From Firmicutes bacterium AF25-13AC (lineage in GTDB: Bacteria; Bacillota; Clostridia; Lachnospirales; Lachnospiraceae): a stretch of DNA of 13,169 bases. Position numbers and translations under genes: made by a program. Where the stretch lies: positions 1-13,169 of the forward strand of contig QUFP01000064.1 of NCBI GenBank assembly GCA_003478935.1, read 5' to 3'. A model generated the notes under the pieces. It was not told the origin of the DNA. It ran no database searches and saw nothing but the letters and a program-made list of their open reading frames with translations. Positions within the stretch are counted from its first letter, which is position 1; each line of letters opens with the position of its first letter. Positions 7,084 to 13,076 of the stretch are shown piece after piece.

Positions 7084-7436
7084 ATGACAAACTATGCAAA
7101 AACAAATATCGGAAATGAGGTCGAGTTGAACTTCACGAAGCCCTTTCTCTCACAGGTGCTGAAATAAGTATTAATACTCTTCCTGCAGGAGCTAATGTTC
7201 CTTTCGTACATTCTCATAAAACAAACGAAGAAGTTTACGGTATCCTTTCTGGCAAGGGAAAAGTTATTATTGACGGAGAGGAAATTACTCTCGCTGCTGG
7301 TGATTGGATCAGAATTTCTCCTTCCGCAAAGCGTCAGTTCTTTGCCGCTGAGGATGCTGGAATTTCATTTGTCTGTGTTCAGACTAAGGAAAACTCGCTG
7401 GAAAAATTTACAGCAAATGATGCAGTAGTATATTAA
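7084..7436 (+). pseudogene. Cupin-domain protein, frameshifted
   Basis: Starts at ATG 7084 after GGAGGT (7 nt). The initial frame reads MTNYAKTNIGNEV and then runs into a stop at about residue 28. The -1 frame from about 7125 gives a complete small cupin: VELHEALSLTGAEISINTLP, then PFVHSHKTNEEVYGILSGKG (metal-site pattern H-x-H...E), VIIDGEEITLAAGDWIRISP, ending at TAA 7436. Restoring one C in GAGGTCGAG (EV-R-VEL) gives a 117-residue single-domain protein, the usual length. Related proteins are small metal-binding beta-barrels of unknown substrate found beside HxlR regulators. As given, the gene is broken. Confidence 0.82.
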
Positions 7437-7448
7437 TCTTATTTTGAC

Positions 7449-7482
7449 AAAAGGCACAATCGCCTCCGCGACTGTGCCTTTT
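7449..7482 (+). terminator. Intrinsic terminator of the cupin gene
   Basis: Arms AAAAGGCACAATCGC (7449-7463) and GCGACTGTGCCTTTT (7468-7482) pair with a single mismatch around a 4-nt loop and end in TTTTTA. It starts 12 bp after the cupin stop codon. Confidence 0.88.
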
Positions 7483-7494
7483 TATCCATAAGAG

Positions 7495-7537
7495 CCATTG
7501 GGGACAGGTAAAATGGCTTTTACTATCTCCCTGGTTC
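7495..7537. repeat. Dispersed palindromic repeat, copy B
   Basis: GCCATTG followed by GGGACAGGTAAA (7501-7512), then ATGGC and TTTACTATCTCCCTGGTTC. The left arm is identical to copy A; the right arm has diverged (TTTACTATCTCC in place of TTTACTGTCCC). It separates the HxlR/cupin unit from the M56/BlaI unit. Confidence 0.65.
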
Positions 7538-7594
7538 TTATTTCTTCCTTATTTTGTTTTGTAAAGATATATTTCCAGCAAAATTTAGTTCAAA

Positions 7595-7687
7595 TCAGTT
7601 TAGTCTACCCTTTTCTGCTGCAACTTTGATGCTATAAACATCCGCAATTCGTGCAGGATAAGTTTCAAGGATTTCAGCTTGGAACAC
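7595..7687 (-). other. Possible leftover coding tail after the M56 gene
   Basis: Immediately after the TAG stop of the M56 gene, and in the same frame, 30 codons remain open to a TGA at 7595 (VFQAEILETYPARIADVYSI, then KVAAEKGRLN). The amino-acid make-up looks protein-like, but there is no start codon with a ribosome-binding site and no family I recognise. It could be the clipped 3' end of another gene or chance. The rest of 7541-7687 shows nothing else. Confidence 0.2.
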
Positions 7688-9433
7688 CTAATTCGCTTCG
7701 TTGGAAAAACCTTCAATCTGAATACAATTATTCTTGAAAACTAATCGGCCAGTTTCTACCAGTTCATCAGTATTATATTTCGTTTTATCTACATAGAGGT
7801 ATCCGTCAGCTTCATTCAATCTGAGGGTAAAATCGAAATATCCTCGATCAGACAGCTCATAGCTTGCTCCCTTTGCATAGTCATATATGATTATGCGACT
7901 ATCAATGATGCCTGAACCAAAGGTATATGTAGCACAGATTTCTGGATAGTCATCACCGGTAAGATCTGCAAAGTACGCATTCCAAATCGGCATTCCGGTA
8001 ATCAAAATTGTATGGTCGATAAGTTCTGAGGTGTCAAAGGGTTTTGACGCAATTATCTGTGCCTGGTTGTAGCTGAAAGTAACATCTGGATATATTGGAA
8101 GATTTATAGTTGATTCATCATCCATGGCAGAGGGGTTCTCTGTGTAATCAAACCACTTTATTACGGAATTTATCTTATCCACAATACGCACTTCTACATT
8201 TTCTACTTCAACATAAACAATAATGTCCTCATTGGTGGAGTTCTGCATATTCACACCAATCTTAAACCACGTATCTTTTTCTGCATCAAATTCCACAGGC
8301 ATACCATGTGTAAGATAAGTGGCTGTGTATCTGGTTTCTGTTGTTTTGTTGACTGGAGATAAAATGACTTCCGTATCACCCAATCCATCACCAGACCATA
8401 TTTTAATTGAATTTCTTATTGTGCTAACTTCCTCATCCGTATATACAAATTTCTCTTGACTTCCTGCGGGAACAACAATTCGCAATGTATAGCTATCTTG
8501 CTTGGGATTAGTCAGGAAACAAACTGCGACGCCGACACAAACAATGACCGAAATAATAATAACCCAGAACGCAGGCTTCTTATAATTCATCACAGACTTC
8601 ACACGCTCCTTAACACTAACCTCACCAAAAGCGAGTGGACAAGCAGCAATCATACGACGATTTACGCTGCAGGCCACAAGTGCCTGTGTATAATCGCCTC
8701 TCTGCTCGTTGCCAAGCTCCTTGATGACCTTTTCATCACAAGCAAGCTCGATGTCACGGCACAGCAGAACATAAGCCAGCCACATCAGAGGATTGAACCA
8801 ATGGATCATAAGCAAAAGGAAACCAAGGGGTTTCCACCAATGGTCTTTACGACAAATGTGCGCCTGTTCATGGGCAACAACGTGTTCTAGATACTGCCCG
8901 TTCATTTTGAACGGGAGATAGATTCTTGGTTTAATGATACCAAGCACAAACGGAAAGCTTACATTCTCACTCTGGAAAATGTTGTCCTTGTAGCGAACAG
9001 CAGTATCAACTTTGCGGCGCAAACGCCAATAGCTGATAGCCGTATATAGCGCAAGTGCAATCATGCCGAAAATCCAGATGTATTCATAGATACCAATAAT
9101 GATTTGCAGCGGATTTACACTGGCACCAGCCATCGGCGTATTGGACTGGCTGATGATGGGATTAACTGCGTTGTTTATTGCACTTATTCCGCTATTGATG
9201 GTAGGGGTGGTATCCATGCATATGTTCAGTGGAATGGTTTCGGCACTTGGAATTATGCTCAATGTACTTTCAAAAGAGAATGGGCAAATCAATCTGATGG
9301 CTACAATGCCCCACAGCAGAACATTGATCCATTTGGGAGCTTTCTTCAGAACGAATCTGAGAATCAGCACAGCCAAGACAAGCCAGCTTGCCGATATGCT
9401 CATGTTGATGATCTTCAAAAAAAGTTCGTTCAT
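7688..9433 (-). CDS. M56-family membrane metalloprotease (BlaR1/MecR1-like receptor) with atypical sensor domain
   Basis: A 581-residue membrane zinc protease. Helices lie at about 12-30, 36-52, 110-135, 203-225 and 288-308. The catalytic motif HEQAH is at 188-192, with a third ligand region ELACDE around 229-234. In BlaR1/MecR1 systems such proteins sense a ligand outside and trigger cleavage of the BlaI/MecI repressor. Here the ~270-residue extracellular C-terminus has no serine penicillin-binding motifs (no SxxK seen). It contains ADLTGDDYPEICATYTFGSG, an aspartate-rich FG-GAP/VCBS-like or calcium-binding pattern, so the signal is probably not a beta-lactam. The start ATGA overlaps the blaI-like stop, with GGAGG inside that gene's last codons. 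Confidence 0.88.
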   Translation of the reverse strand: MNELFLKIINMSISASWLVLAVLILRFVLKKAPKWINVLLWGIVAIRLICPFSFESTLSIIPSAETIPLNICMDTTPTINSGISAINNAVNPIISQSNTPMAGASVNPLQIIIGIYEYIWIFGMIALALYTAISYWRLRRKVDTAVRYKDNIFQSENVSFPFVLGIIKPRIYLPFKMNGQYLEHVVAHEQAHICRKDHWWKPLGFLLLMIHWFNPLMWLAYVLLCRDIELACDEKVIKELGNEQRGDYTQALVACSVNRRMIAACPLAFGEVSVKERVKSVMNYKKPAFWVIIISVIVCVGVAVCFLTNPKQDSYTLRIVVPAGSQEKFVYTDEEVSTIRNSIKIWSGDGLGDTEVILSPVNKTTETRYTATYLTHGMPVEFDAEKDTWFKIGVNMQNSTNEDIIVYVEVENVEVRIVDKINSVIKWFDYTENPSAMDDESTINLPIYPDVTFSYNQAQIIASKPFDTSELIDHTILITGMPIWNAYFADLTGDDYPEICATYTFGSGIIDSRIIIYDYAKGASYELSDRGYFDFTLRLNEADGYLYVDKTKYNTDELVETGRLVFKNNCIQIEGFSNEAN

Positions 9434-9801
9434 TGCGAACCTCCTTTCCTGATGCAGTCAATCATACGCTGCACTTCATCGAGTTCATCTTCGGACATAT
9501 CCTGATGCTTCGTAAAAGCAGCGATGAATGCGGGCAAAGAACCCTTAAATTTTTTCTCAACCAGTTCGTCAATTTCATACGCCTGTGCTTCATCTTTAGA
9601 AACGAGAGATGTAATGACGCTGTTATCATTCTTTAATACGCCACGCTCTCCAAGGCGCTTGATAACAGTATAAGTAGTGGTTCGCTTCCAACCAAGTTGT
9701 TCCTGGCAAAGCTTTACAAGCTGGGCAGCAGTAACCGGCTCATACTCCCACATAATCAAACAAAAACGATATTCGCTTTCGTGAATCTTCGGAAAATCCA
9801 T
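9430..9801 (-). CDS. BlaI/MecI/CopY-family repressor
   Basis: A 123-residue repressor starting at ATG 9801, 8 nt after GGAGG; ATG 9807 is only 2 nt from that site. It carries the winged helix of the family: ESEYRFCLIMWEYEPVTAAQ, then LVKLCQEQLGWKRTTTYTVI and KRLGERGVLK, followed by a C-terminal dimerisation helix (DMSEDELDEVQRMIDCIRKG). Family members repress their own operon as dimers and are inactivated by cleavage by the cognate M56 protease, here the next gene with a 4-nt overlap. The promoter has two matching dyads as likely operators. No resistance gene sits downstream, so regulated targets beyond the operon itself are unknown. Confidence 0.92.
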   Translation of the reverse strand: MDFPKIHESEYRFCLIMWEYEPVTAAQLVKLCQEQLGWKRTTTYTVIKRLGERGVLKNDNSVITSLVSKDEAQAYEIDELVEKKFKGSLPAFIAAFTKHQDMSEDELDEVQRMIDCIRKGGSQ

Positions 9802-9816
9802 ATTCATAACCTCCTT

Positions 9817-9864
9817 GTCTACGCCATTAGACTCTATGTATAGTCTACCATATTAGACAAGCAA
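9817..9864 (-). promoter_or_regulatory. Promoter with twin GTCTA-N6-TAGAC operators
   Basis: Two identical dyads, GTCTA-N6-TAGAC, lie at 9817-9832 and 9843-9858, with 26 bp between centres. On the minus strand a plausible promoter is TTGCTT (9864-9859), 16 bp, TATACA (9842-9837), so the upstream dyad fills the -35/-10 spacer and the other covers the start of transcription. The arrangement matches repressor sites of the BlaI/MecI type, although the half-site differs from the classical TACA/TGTA core. Confidence 0.72.
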
Positions 9865-9896
9865 AATCAATAAAGTTCATAGAAAAGATACAAAAA

Positions 9897-9922
9897 TGCC
9901 CGCAGGATCTCTCCCACGGGCA
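9897..9922 (-). terminator. Terminator of the RhuM-family gene
   Basis: TGCCCG (9897-9902) pairs with CGGGCA (9917-9922), with further partial pairing inside the loop. On the minus strand the stem is followed by TTTTTGTATC. It starts 9 bp after the RhuM stop and also insulates the BlaI promoter. Confidence 0.7.
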
Positions 9923-9931
9923 AATCGTTAG

Positions 9932-10372
9932 TTAGCTATCAAGCAGTTCCTCTATATCAAGTGCATCAGCAAGCATTCTGCTCTGTATATCAACTGTTTT
10001 TTCTAATGCCTGCAAACGCCTTTCATTGATAGCATAACCTTTCATAATATATTGCTTAAGAACATTGTTTGCCCATTTTCTAAAAGCTATACCTCTTTTT
10101 GAATTAACTCTATATCCAACGGACAAAATCATATCAAGATTATATATCTTCGGTTTTCTTCCACCTGAACTTTTGTCGGAAAAACCGACAGAAGTGTCAT
10201 CTAATTCTCCGGAAGCAAGAATATTTGTGATATGCTCACTTAATGTAGCATGCTTAACGTCAAACAATGCTTCCATTTGCTTCTGTGTAAACCAGACCGT
10301 TTCCTGTTCAGGATTTATTTGAACTTCAATATTAATATCGCCATCCGTAAATAATACTATTTCATTTTTCAT
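9932..10372 (-). CDS. RhuM-family protein, short form
   Basis: A 146-residue protein starting at ATG 10372; no clear ribosome-binding site precedes it. The N-terminal part is typical of the RhuM (virulence RhuM, PF13310) family: INPEQETVWFTQKQMEALFD, a helix-turn-helix-like stretch HATLSEHITNI, GRKPKIYNLDMILSVGYRVN, and SKRGIAFRKWANNVLKQYI. Known members are usually about 300 residues or more. Here the protein ends soon after the EKTVDIQSRMLADALD helix, where relatives continue into a second domain. It may therefore be C-terminally clipped, with a terminator placed right after. The biochemical function of the family is unclear; members sit on pathogenicity islands and other mobile DNA, sometimes near toxin-like genes. 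Confidence 0.8.
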   Translation of the reverse strand: MKNEIVLFTDGDINIEVQINPEQETVWFTQKQMEALFDVKHATLSEHITNILASGELDDTSVGFSDKSSGGRKPKIYNLDMILSVGYRVNSKRGIAFRKWANNVLKQYIMKGYAINERRLQALEKTVDIQSRMLADALDIEELLDS

Positions 10373-10402
10373 CAATAATACTTCACAAATTCAAGTTTGG
10401 TA

Positions 10403-10450
10403 GCCAATGTGGACAGGTAAAGTGGTTTCTTTACTGTCCCGCTAGTTCAA
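10403..10450. repeat. Dispersed palindromic repeat, copy C
   Basis: The longest copy: GCCAATGTGGACAGGTAAA (left arm 10411-10421), loop, TTTACTGTCC (10430-10439), then CGCTAGTTCAA, which is shared with the half-copy at 118-138. It lies just upstream of the RhuM gene and its end overlaps the stop codon of the deformylase remnant. Confidence 0.7.
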
Positions 10451-10491
10451 ATAATAATTCCCTCCAAATGATCCAGTTCATGGCTAATTAA
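10447..10491 (-). pseudogene. def: C-terminal remnant of a short-type peptide deformylase gene
   Basis: Minus-strand codons read LISHELDHLEGIII-stop. HExDH followed by LxG is the zinc-binding motif 3 of peptide deformylase (HExxH class). The short ~136-residue Clostridia deformylases end just like this, with GIII right before the stop (family knowledge, from memory). Upstream of the leucine the frame turns into a phenylalanine-rich, unrelated sequence, so homology stops near 10491. Only 14 codons survive and no product is expected. The break marks where the element to the right was joined in. Confidence 0.72.
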
Positions 10492-10554
10492 AGGGAACAA
10501 AAAGAAAGGAAAAGCACAATCCAGACGGTATCAGCGGCAGGCTACAAGAATAAA

Positions 10555-10583
10555 TTGTGATTTCACAAGATTGGTGCTATAAT
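10555..10583 (+). promoter_or_regulatory. Strong promoter with overlapping operator for the XRE-tnpV operon
   Basis: TTGTGA (10555-10560), a 17-bp spacer and a perfect TATAAT (10578-10583). The -35 is one half of an exact dyad TTGTGA-TT-TCACAA (10555-10568), a likely operator for an XRE-type regulator. The 10492-10554 stretch upstream holds no visible gene. Confidence 0.72.
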
Positions 10584-10594
10584 AAGAGAAAAGT

Positions 10595-10639
10595 TCCTGC
10601 CGGGGCAGCCGCCCCGGTGGTATGGATAGAAAGGCAGGA
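10595..10639 (+). promoter_or_regulatory. Leader hairpin able to pair with the ribosome-binding site
   Basis: A GC-rich stem CCGGGGC/GCCCCGG (10600-10606 with 10611-10617, 4-nt loop) lies in the untranslated leader. Outside it, TCCTGC (10595-10600) is the exact complement of GCAGGA (10634-10639), which contains the Shine-Dalgarno bases for ATG 10647. The two pairings share one base and could stack, hiding the ribosome-binding site. Regulation by this route is an inference. Confidence 0.45.
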
Positions 10640-10646
10640 AAACAAT

Positions 10647-10919
10647 ATGCACATCAGCTATAAACCACTCTGGCATACACTGTTAGAGCGTGATATGAGA
10701 AAAGAAGATTTAAGGCTTGCCGCCGGTATGACAACGAATATGATTGCCAACATGAGCAAAGAGGGAAAGCACATCAGTATGGACACATTAGCCCGTATCT
10801 GCGAAACGCTGAATTGTGAGATTACCGATGTGATTGAGTTAGTACCAGACGAGCCTGCTTCCACAGGAGGTAAGGAACATGAGCGAATTGAAACCAAGAA
10901 TAACAGAAAACGGAATTGA
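10647..10919 (+). CDS. Small XRE/Cro-type regulator of a mobile element
   Basis: A 90-residue protein starting at ATG 10647, with AGGA 7 nt upstream. An upstream in-frame start at 10557 would fall inside the promoter and is rejected. The helix-turn-helix covers most of the protein (LLERDMRKEDLRLAAGMTTN, MIANMSKEGKHISMDTLARI, CETLNCEITDVIELVPDE). This is a single-domain Cro/C1 type widespread in Clostridia conjugative and mobilisable elements. Its end overlaps tnpV by 41 nt, in another frame, so the two are co-expressed. It probably represses its own promoter at the TTGTGA-TT-TCACAA dyad. Confidence 0.85.
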   Translation: MHISYKPLWHTLLERDMRKEDLRLAAGMTTNMIANMSKEGKHISMDTLARICETLNCEITDVIELVPDEPASTGGKEHERIETKNNRKRN

Positions 10920-11256
10920 TTATATCCTTGTTGAGGATTATTACATCCCGGATTTGAAGCTGCCGGAAGAACACCGCCTCATTGGAAAGTATGGACGGCT
11001 ACACCGGGAATATTTAAGAGAAGTCCACCCAGCCAGATTGAACACATTGATATTGACCGGAGAGATATGGACATATCTTGCAGACCTGAACGAACAGGCA
11101 CAGGAACGGATAGACACCATCATAGAGCAGATGAAAACTGCCGAGGGCGTGACCGAAGAATTAAAGCGTACCCATCAAATGGAATGGGTGCAGCGTTGCA
11201 ATAACATTTACAATAGGGCAGAAGAAATTATTTTGCATGAGATGATTTATTCATAA
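10879..11256 (+). CDS. tnpV: TnpV-family transposon protein
   Basis: A 125-residue protein with AGGAGGT 8 nt before ATG 10879. Its pattern (DYYIPDLKLPEEHRLIGKYG, then HREYLREVHPARLNTLILTG, YLADLNEQAQERIDTIIEQM, then TEELKRTHQMEWVQRCNNIY with a terminal EIILHEMIY) is that of TnpV (PF14198), first named in Tn4451-type mobilisable transposons of Clostridium. The biochemical role is unknown. It is mostly helical and acidic, without a catalytic motif. Its presence with the small XRE gene marks this segment as mobile-element DNA. Confidence 0.88.
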   Translation: MSELKPRITENGIDYILVEDYYIPDLKLPEEHRLIGKYGRLHREYLREVHPARLNTLILTGEIWTYLADLNEQAQERIDTIIEQMKTAEGVTEELKRTHQMEWVQRCNNIYNRAEEIILHEMIYS

Positions 11257-11310
11257 CGGTATGGTAGAATGATTATGACAAATTTGAAGTTTACAGCGAG
11301 GTAAAAGTTT

Positions 11311-12075
11311 ATGAATAACTATAATGAAGTGAAAAAATCATTTGGTACACAAGCAGAGAAATTTGCTTCATATCATATGTCTAAGGCAGAATATACCGAT
11401 TATTTGATTCGTAGTATTCAGGCAAAGGGCAATGAACATGCATTGGAGGTTGCTGCTGGAACCTGTATATGTGGAAGAGCAGTGGCTCCTTATGTTAAGG
11501 ACATTACTTGTTTGGATTTGACAGAAGCAATGTTGGAGCAGGGAAAAAAACTGGCAAAGCAAGAAGGTATTCAGAACATATCATTTGTATCGGGGAATGC
11601 GGAATGCTTACCTTTTGAAGATGAAACATTTGACCTTGTGATTACAAGACTTTCATTGCACCATTTTGTTGAGCCTGAAAAGCCTTTTCGGGAGATGCAA
11701 CGAGTTTTGAAAAAAGGTGGAAAACTTGTTATTTGGGATATGGTAGCGACTACAGAAGAATTGCGTGAAACTAATGACGCTATTGAAACGATGCGTGATA
11801 ACTCACATACAAGAATACTTAGCAGAGAAGAATTTGAAGCATTGTTTGAGGATGCTTTTGAGCTTCAGCTTGAAGAAACAACACTTGTTCCTGTAAATCT
11901 ACAAAGTTGGATGGATTTGACAAGTACACCAGAGGATATTCAAAAAGATATTATTGATAAAATGGAATACGATTTGAATGGTGGAGATAAAACAGGTTTT
12001 AATCCCTATATCGAGGAGGGACAAATATGCTTTGACCATAGGTGGTTATTGCTGATTGGAAAAAAGGAAAACTAA
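11311..12075 (+). CDS. Class I SAM-dependent methyltransferase (UbiE/Methyltransf_11 type)
   Basis: A 254-residue soluble enzyme with GAGGT 9 nt before ATG and an extended -10 (TGGTAGAAT, 11262-11270) upstream, so it has its own promoter. SAM-binding motif I is ALEVAAGTCICG (44-55); the acidic residue D69 in CLDLTEAML follows; motif II/III is GNAECLPFEDETFDLV (95-110), then LHHF at 116-119 and RVLKKGGKLVIWDM. The order and spacing match small-molecule methyltransferases of the UbiE/COQ5-like group. Motif I has AAGTCICG in place of the usual GxGxG, within normal variation. The substrate is unknown. Similar genes occur as passenger cargo on mobile elements, sometimes linked to resistance, but nothing here proves that. 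Confidence 0.88.
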   Translation: MNNYNEVKKSFGTQAEKFASYHMSKAEYTDYLIRSIQAKGNEHALEVAAGTCICGRAVAPYVKDITCLDLTEAMLEQGKKLAKQEGIQNISFVSGNAECLPFEDETFDLVITRLSLHHFVEPEKPFREMQRVLKKGGKLVIWDMVATTEELRETNDAIETMRDNSHTRILSREEFEALFEDAFELQLEETTLVPVNLQSWMDLTSTPEDIQKDIIDKMEYDLNGGDKTGFNPYIEEGQICFDHRWLLLIGKKEN

Positions 12076-12142
12076 TCCCCATTTATCAAGAAAAAGAAAC
12101 TTTCAGTTTGTCGTTCTAAAAATTCAACTGAATAATCCCAGC

Positions 12143-12191
12143 AAAAACCGCTGCTACATGGAAGCCAACAAACCATGCAACAGCGGTTTTT
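12143..12191. terminator. Bidirectional terminator between convergent genes
   Basis: Arms AAAAACCGCTGCTACATGG (12143-12161) and CCATGCAACAGCGGTTTTT (12173-12191) pair with two imperfections around an 11-nt loop. A/T runs on both sides let it serve the methyltransferase gene on the plus strand and the XRE regulator on the minus strand, whose stop lies 3 bp away. Confidence 0.88.
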
Positions 12192-12193
12192 CT

Positions 12194-13000
12194 TTATCGT
12201 TTTTTCCTCTGGCTGATAGGCGTTCCCATTTTCTTTGACTTTTTGAGAATCCGAATTAGCCAGCGAAATTCTTCATCTGACAGATTTTTATAGTTGATAC
12301 CAAGCTGCTTGCAGTAAAGGACAACGAGCTTTTCATCCCGGCTGCCCTTGAAATTTTCGACCGCTTCCAGATTTTCTTTCAGTTCATCGGCAACGGTGAT
12401 CTGGGGCGCACTCTCACTGTCCTTTTTGTGGGCTTCCAGAATATCCCGGATAATCAGGTTGAGGTCATCCAGAACCATGTGACTGAAATACTCATCATCA
12501 CTGATATGGGCGGCTTGCAACACTTTCAAATGGGGGTCATCTTCGCCGGGGCGATACCGTTCAATGATTTCCTGCCGGACGGTATCGACAAGGGCGTTGA
12601 AGTTTTGAATCTGCATGGTGGCAATCCCATCCACATAAATCTCAATGTCTGCAAGAAACTTGATAAAGTCCTTATGGGTGGCAAGTTCGCAGAGCAGACG
12701 GTTGTTAATCCGACCGCTTTTCAGAAGTGCTACCATCTCATCACTCAAATGCAGCTCCCTTAATGGCGTGTTAATCTCCGCCCGGTTCTCTGTCCGGCAA
12801 AAGAGATAATCGAGGGACACCCCATAAAAATCTGCCAGCAGGATAAGATTACCATGGTTGATTTCTTTAAAATCATCTTTTTCATAACTTCCAAGAGCTG
12901 ATTTTGAAATACCCGTTTGCTCTGCCAGTTCTTCCAGTTTTAATCCTTTGTTTAATCGTAAATCTTTTAGCCGTTCCTGTATTGTAGTAGCTCCGTTCAT
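12194..13000 (-). CDS. XRE-family regulator with long C-terminal domain
   Basis: A 268-residue protein starting at ATG 13000, with a GGGGGAG ribosome-binding site 8 nt upstream. The helix-turn-helix is at residues ~7-66 (TIQERLKDLRLNKGLKLEEL, AEQTGISKSALGSYEKDDFK, then GNLILLADFYGVSLDYLFCR). About 200 residues follow with no recognised motif: largely helical, acidic, ending in a basic tail (KKSKKMGTPISQRKKR). Proteins of this build are common regulators in Tn1549-like and related Clostridia conjugative elements (recollection). It points away from the right edge, where a promoter with two dyads lies, and is likely autoregulated. Targets are probably element genes beyond the window. Confidence 0.85.
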   Translation of the reverse strand: MNGATTIQERLKDLRLNKGLKLEELAEQTGISKSALGSYEKDDFKEINHGNLILLADFYGVSLDYLFCRTENRAEINTPLRELHLSDEMVALLKSGRINNRLLCELATHKDFIKFLADIEIYVDGIATMQIQNFNALVDTVRQEIIERYRPGEDDPHLKVLQAAHISDDEYFSHMVLDDLNLIIRDILEAHKKDSESAPQITVADELKENLEAVENFKGSRDEKLVVLYCKQLGINYKNLSDEEFRWLIRILKKSKKMGTPISQRKKR

Positions 13001-13040
13001 TGAAGCAGCTCCCCCTTTCTAACGACATTTATAACCGTTG

Positions 13041-13076
13041 AATTGATTATACCATATCAATTCCGCAATCGTGGAA
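13041..13076 (-). promoter_or_regulatory. Promoter and two dyads upstream of the 268-aa XRE regulator
   Basis: Minus-strand TATAAT lies at 13046-13051. It is overlapped by an inverted repeat AATTGAT-N8-ATCAATT (13041-13062). Immediately beside it is a second dyad, TTCCGCAATCGTGGAA (13061-13076), symmetric apart from a few central and one arm base. No good -35 is seen at the usual distance. The dyads are likely operators, perhaps shared with a gene reading rightward out of the window. Confidence 0.55.

Noticed and set aside
7195..7428. Open frame of 77 codons inside the cupin region
   Set aside because: Its product is unlike any cupin, while the neighbouring frame encodes the whole domain; it is a shadow frame.
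8456..9505. Several plus-strand open frames (for example 8456-8890 and 9104-9505) opposite the M56 gene
   Set aside because: They are antisense to a clearly conserved membrane protease, lack ribosome-binding sites and have compositions typical of shadow frames.
7688..9801. Calling the BlaI/M56 pair a beta-lactam resistance regulator
   Set aside because: No beta-lactamase or PBP2a-like gene is adjacent and the sensor region lacks penicillin-binding motifs.
10557..10646. Upstream in-frame extension of the small XRE regulator (GTG at 10557)
   Set aside because: The extension would start inside the -35/-10 promoter and run through the leader hairpin; the ATG at 10647 has a ribosome-binding site and matches family length.
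12428..12763. Plus-strand frame of 111 codons opposite the XRE regulator
   Set aside because: It is antisense to a well-supported regulator gene and has no ribosome-binding site.
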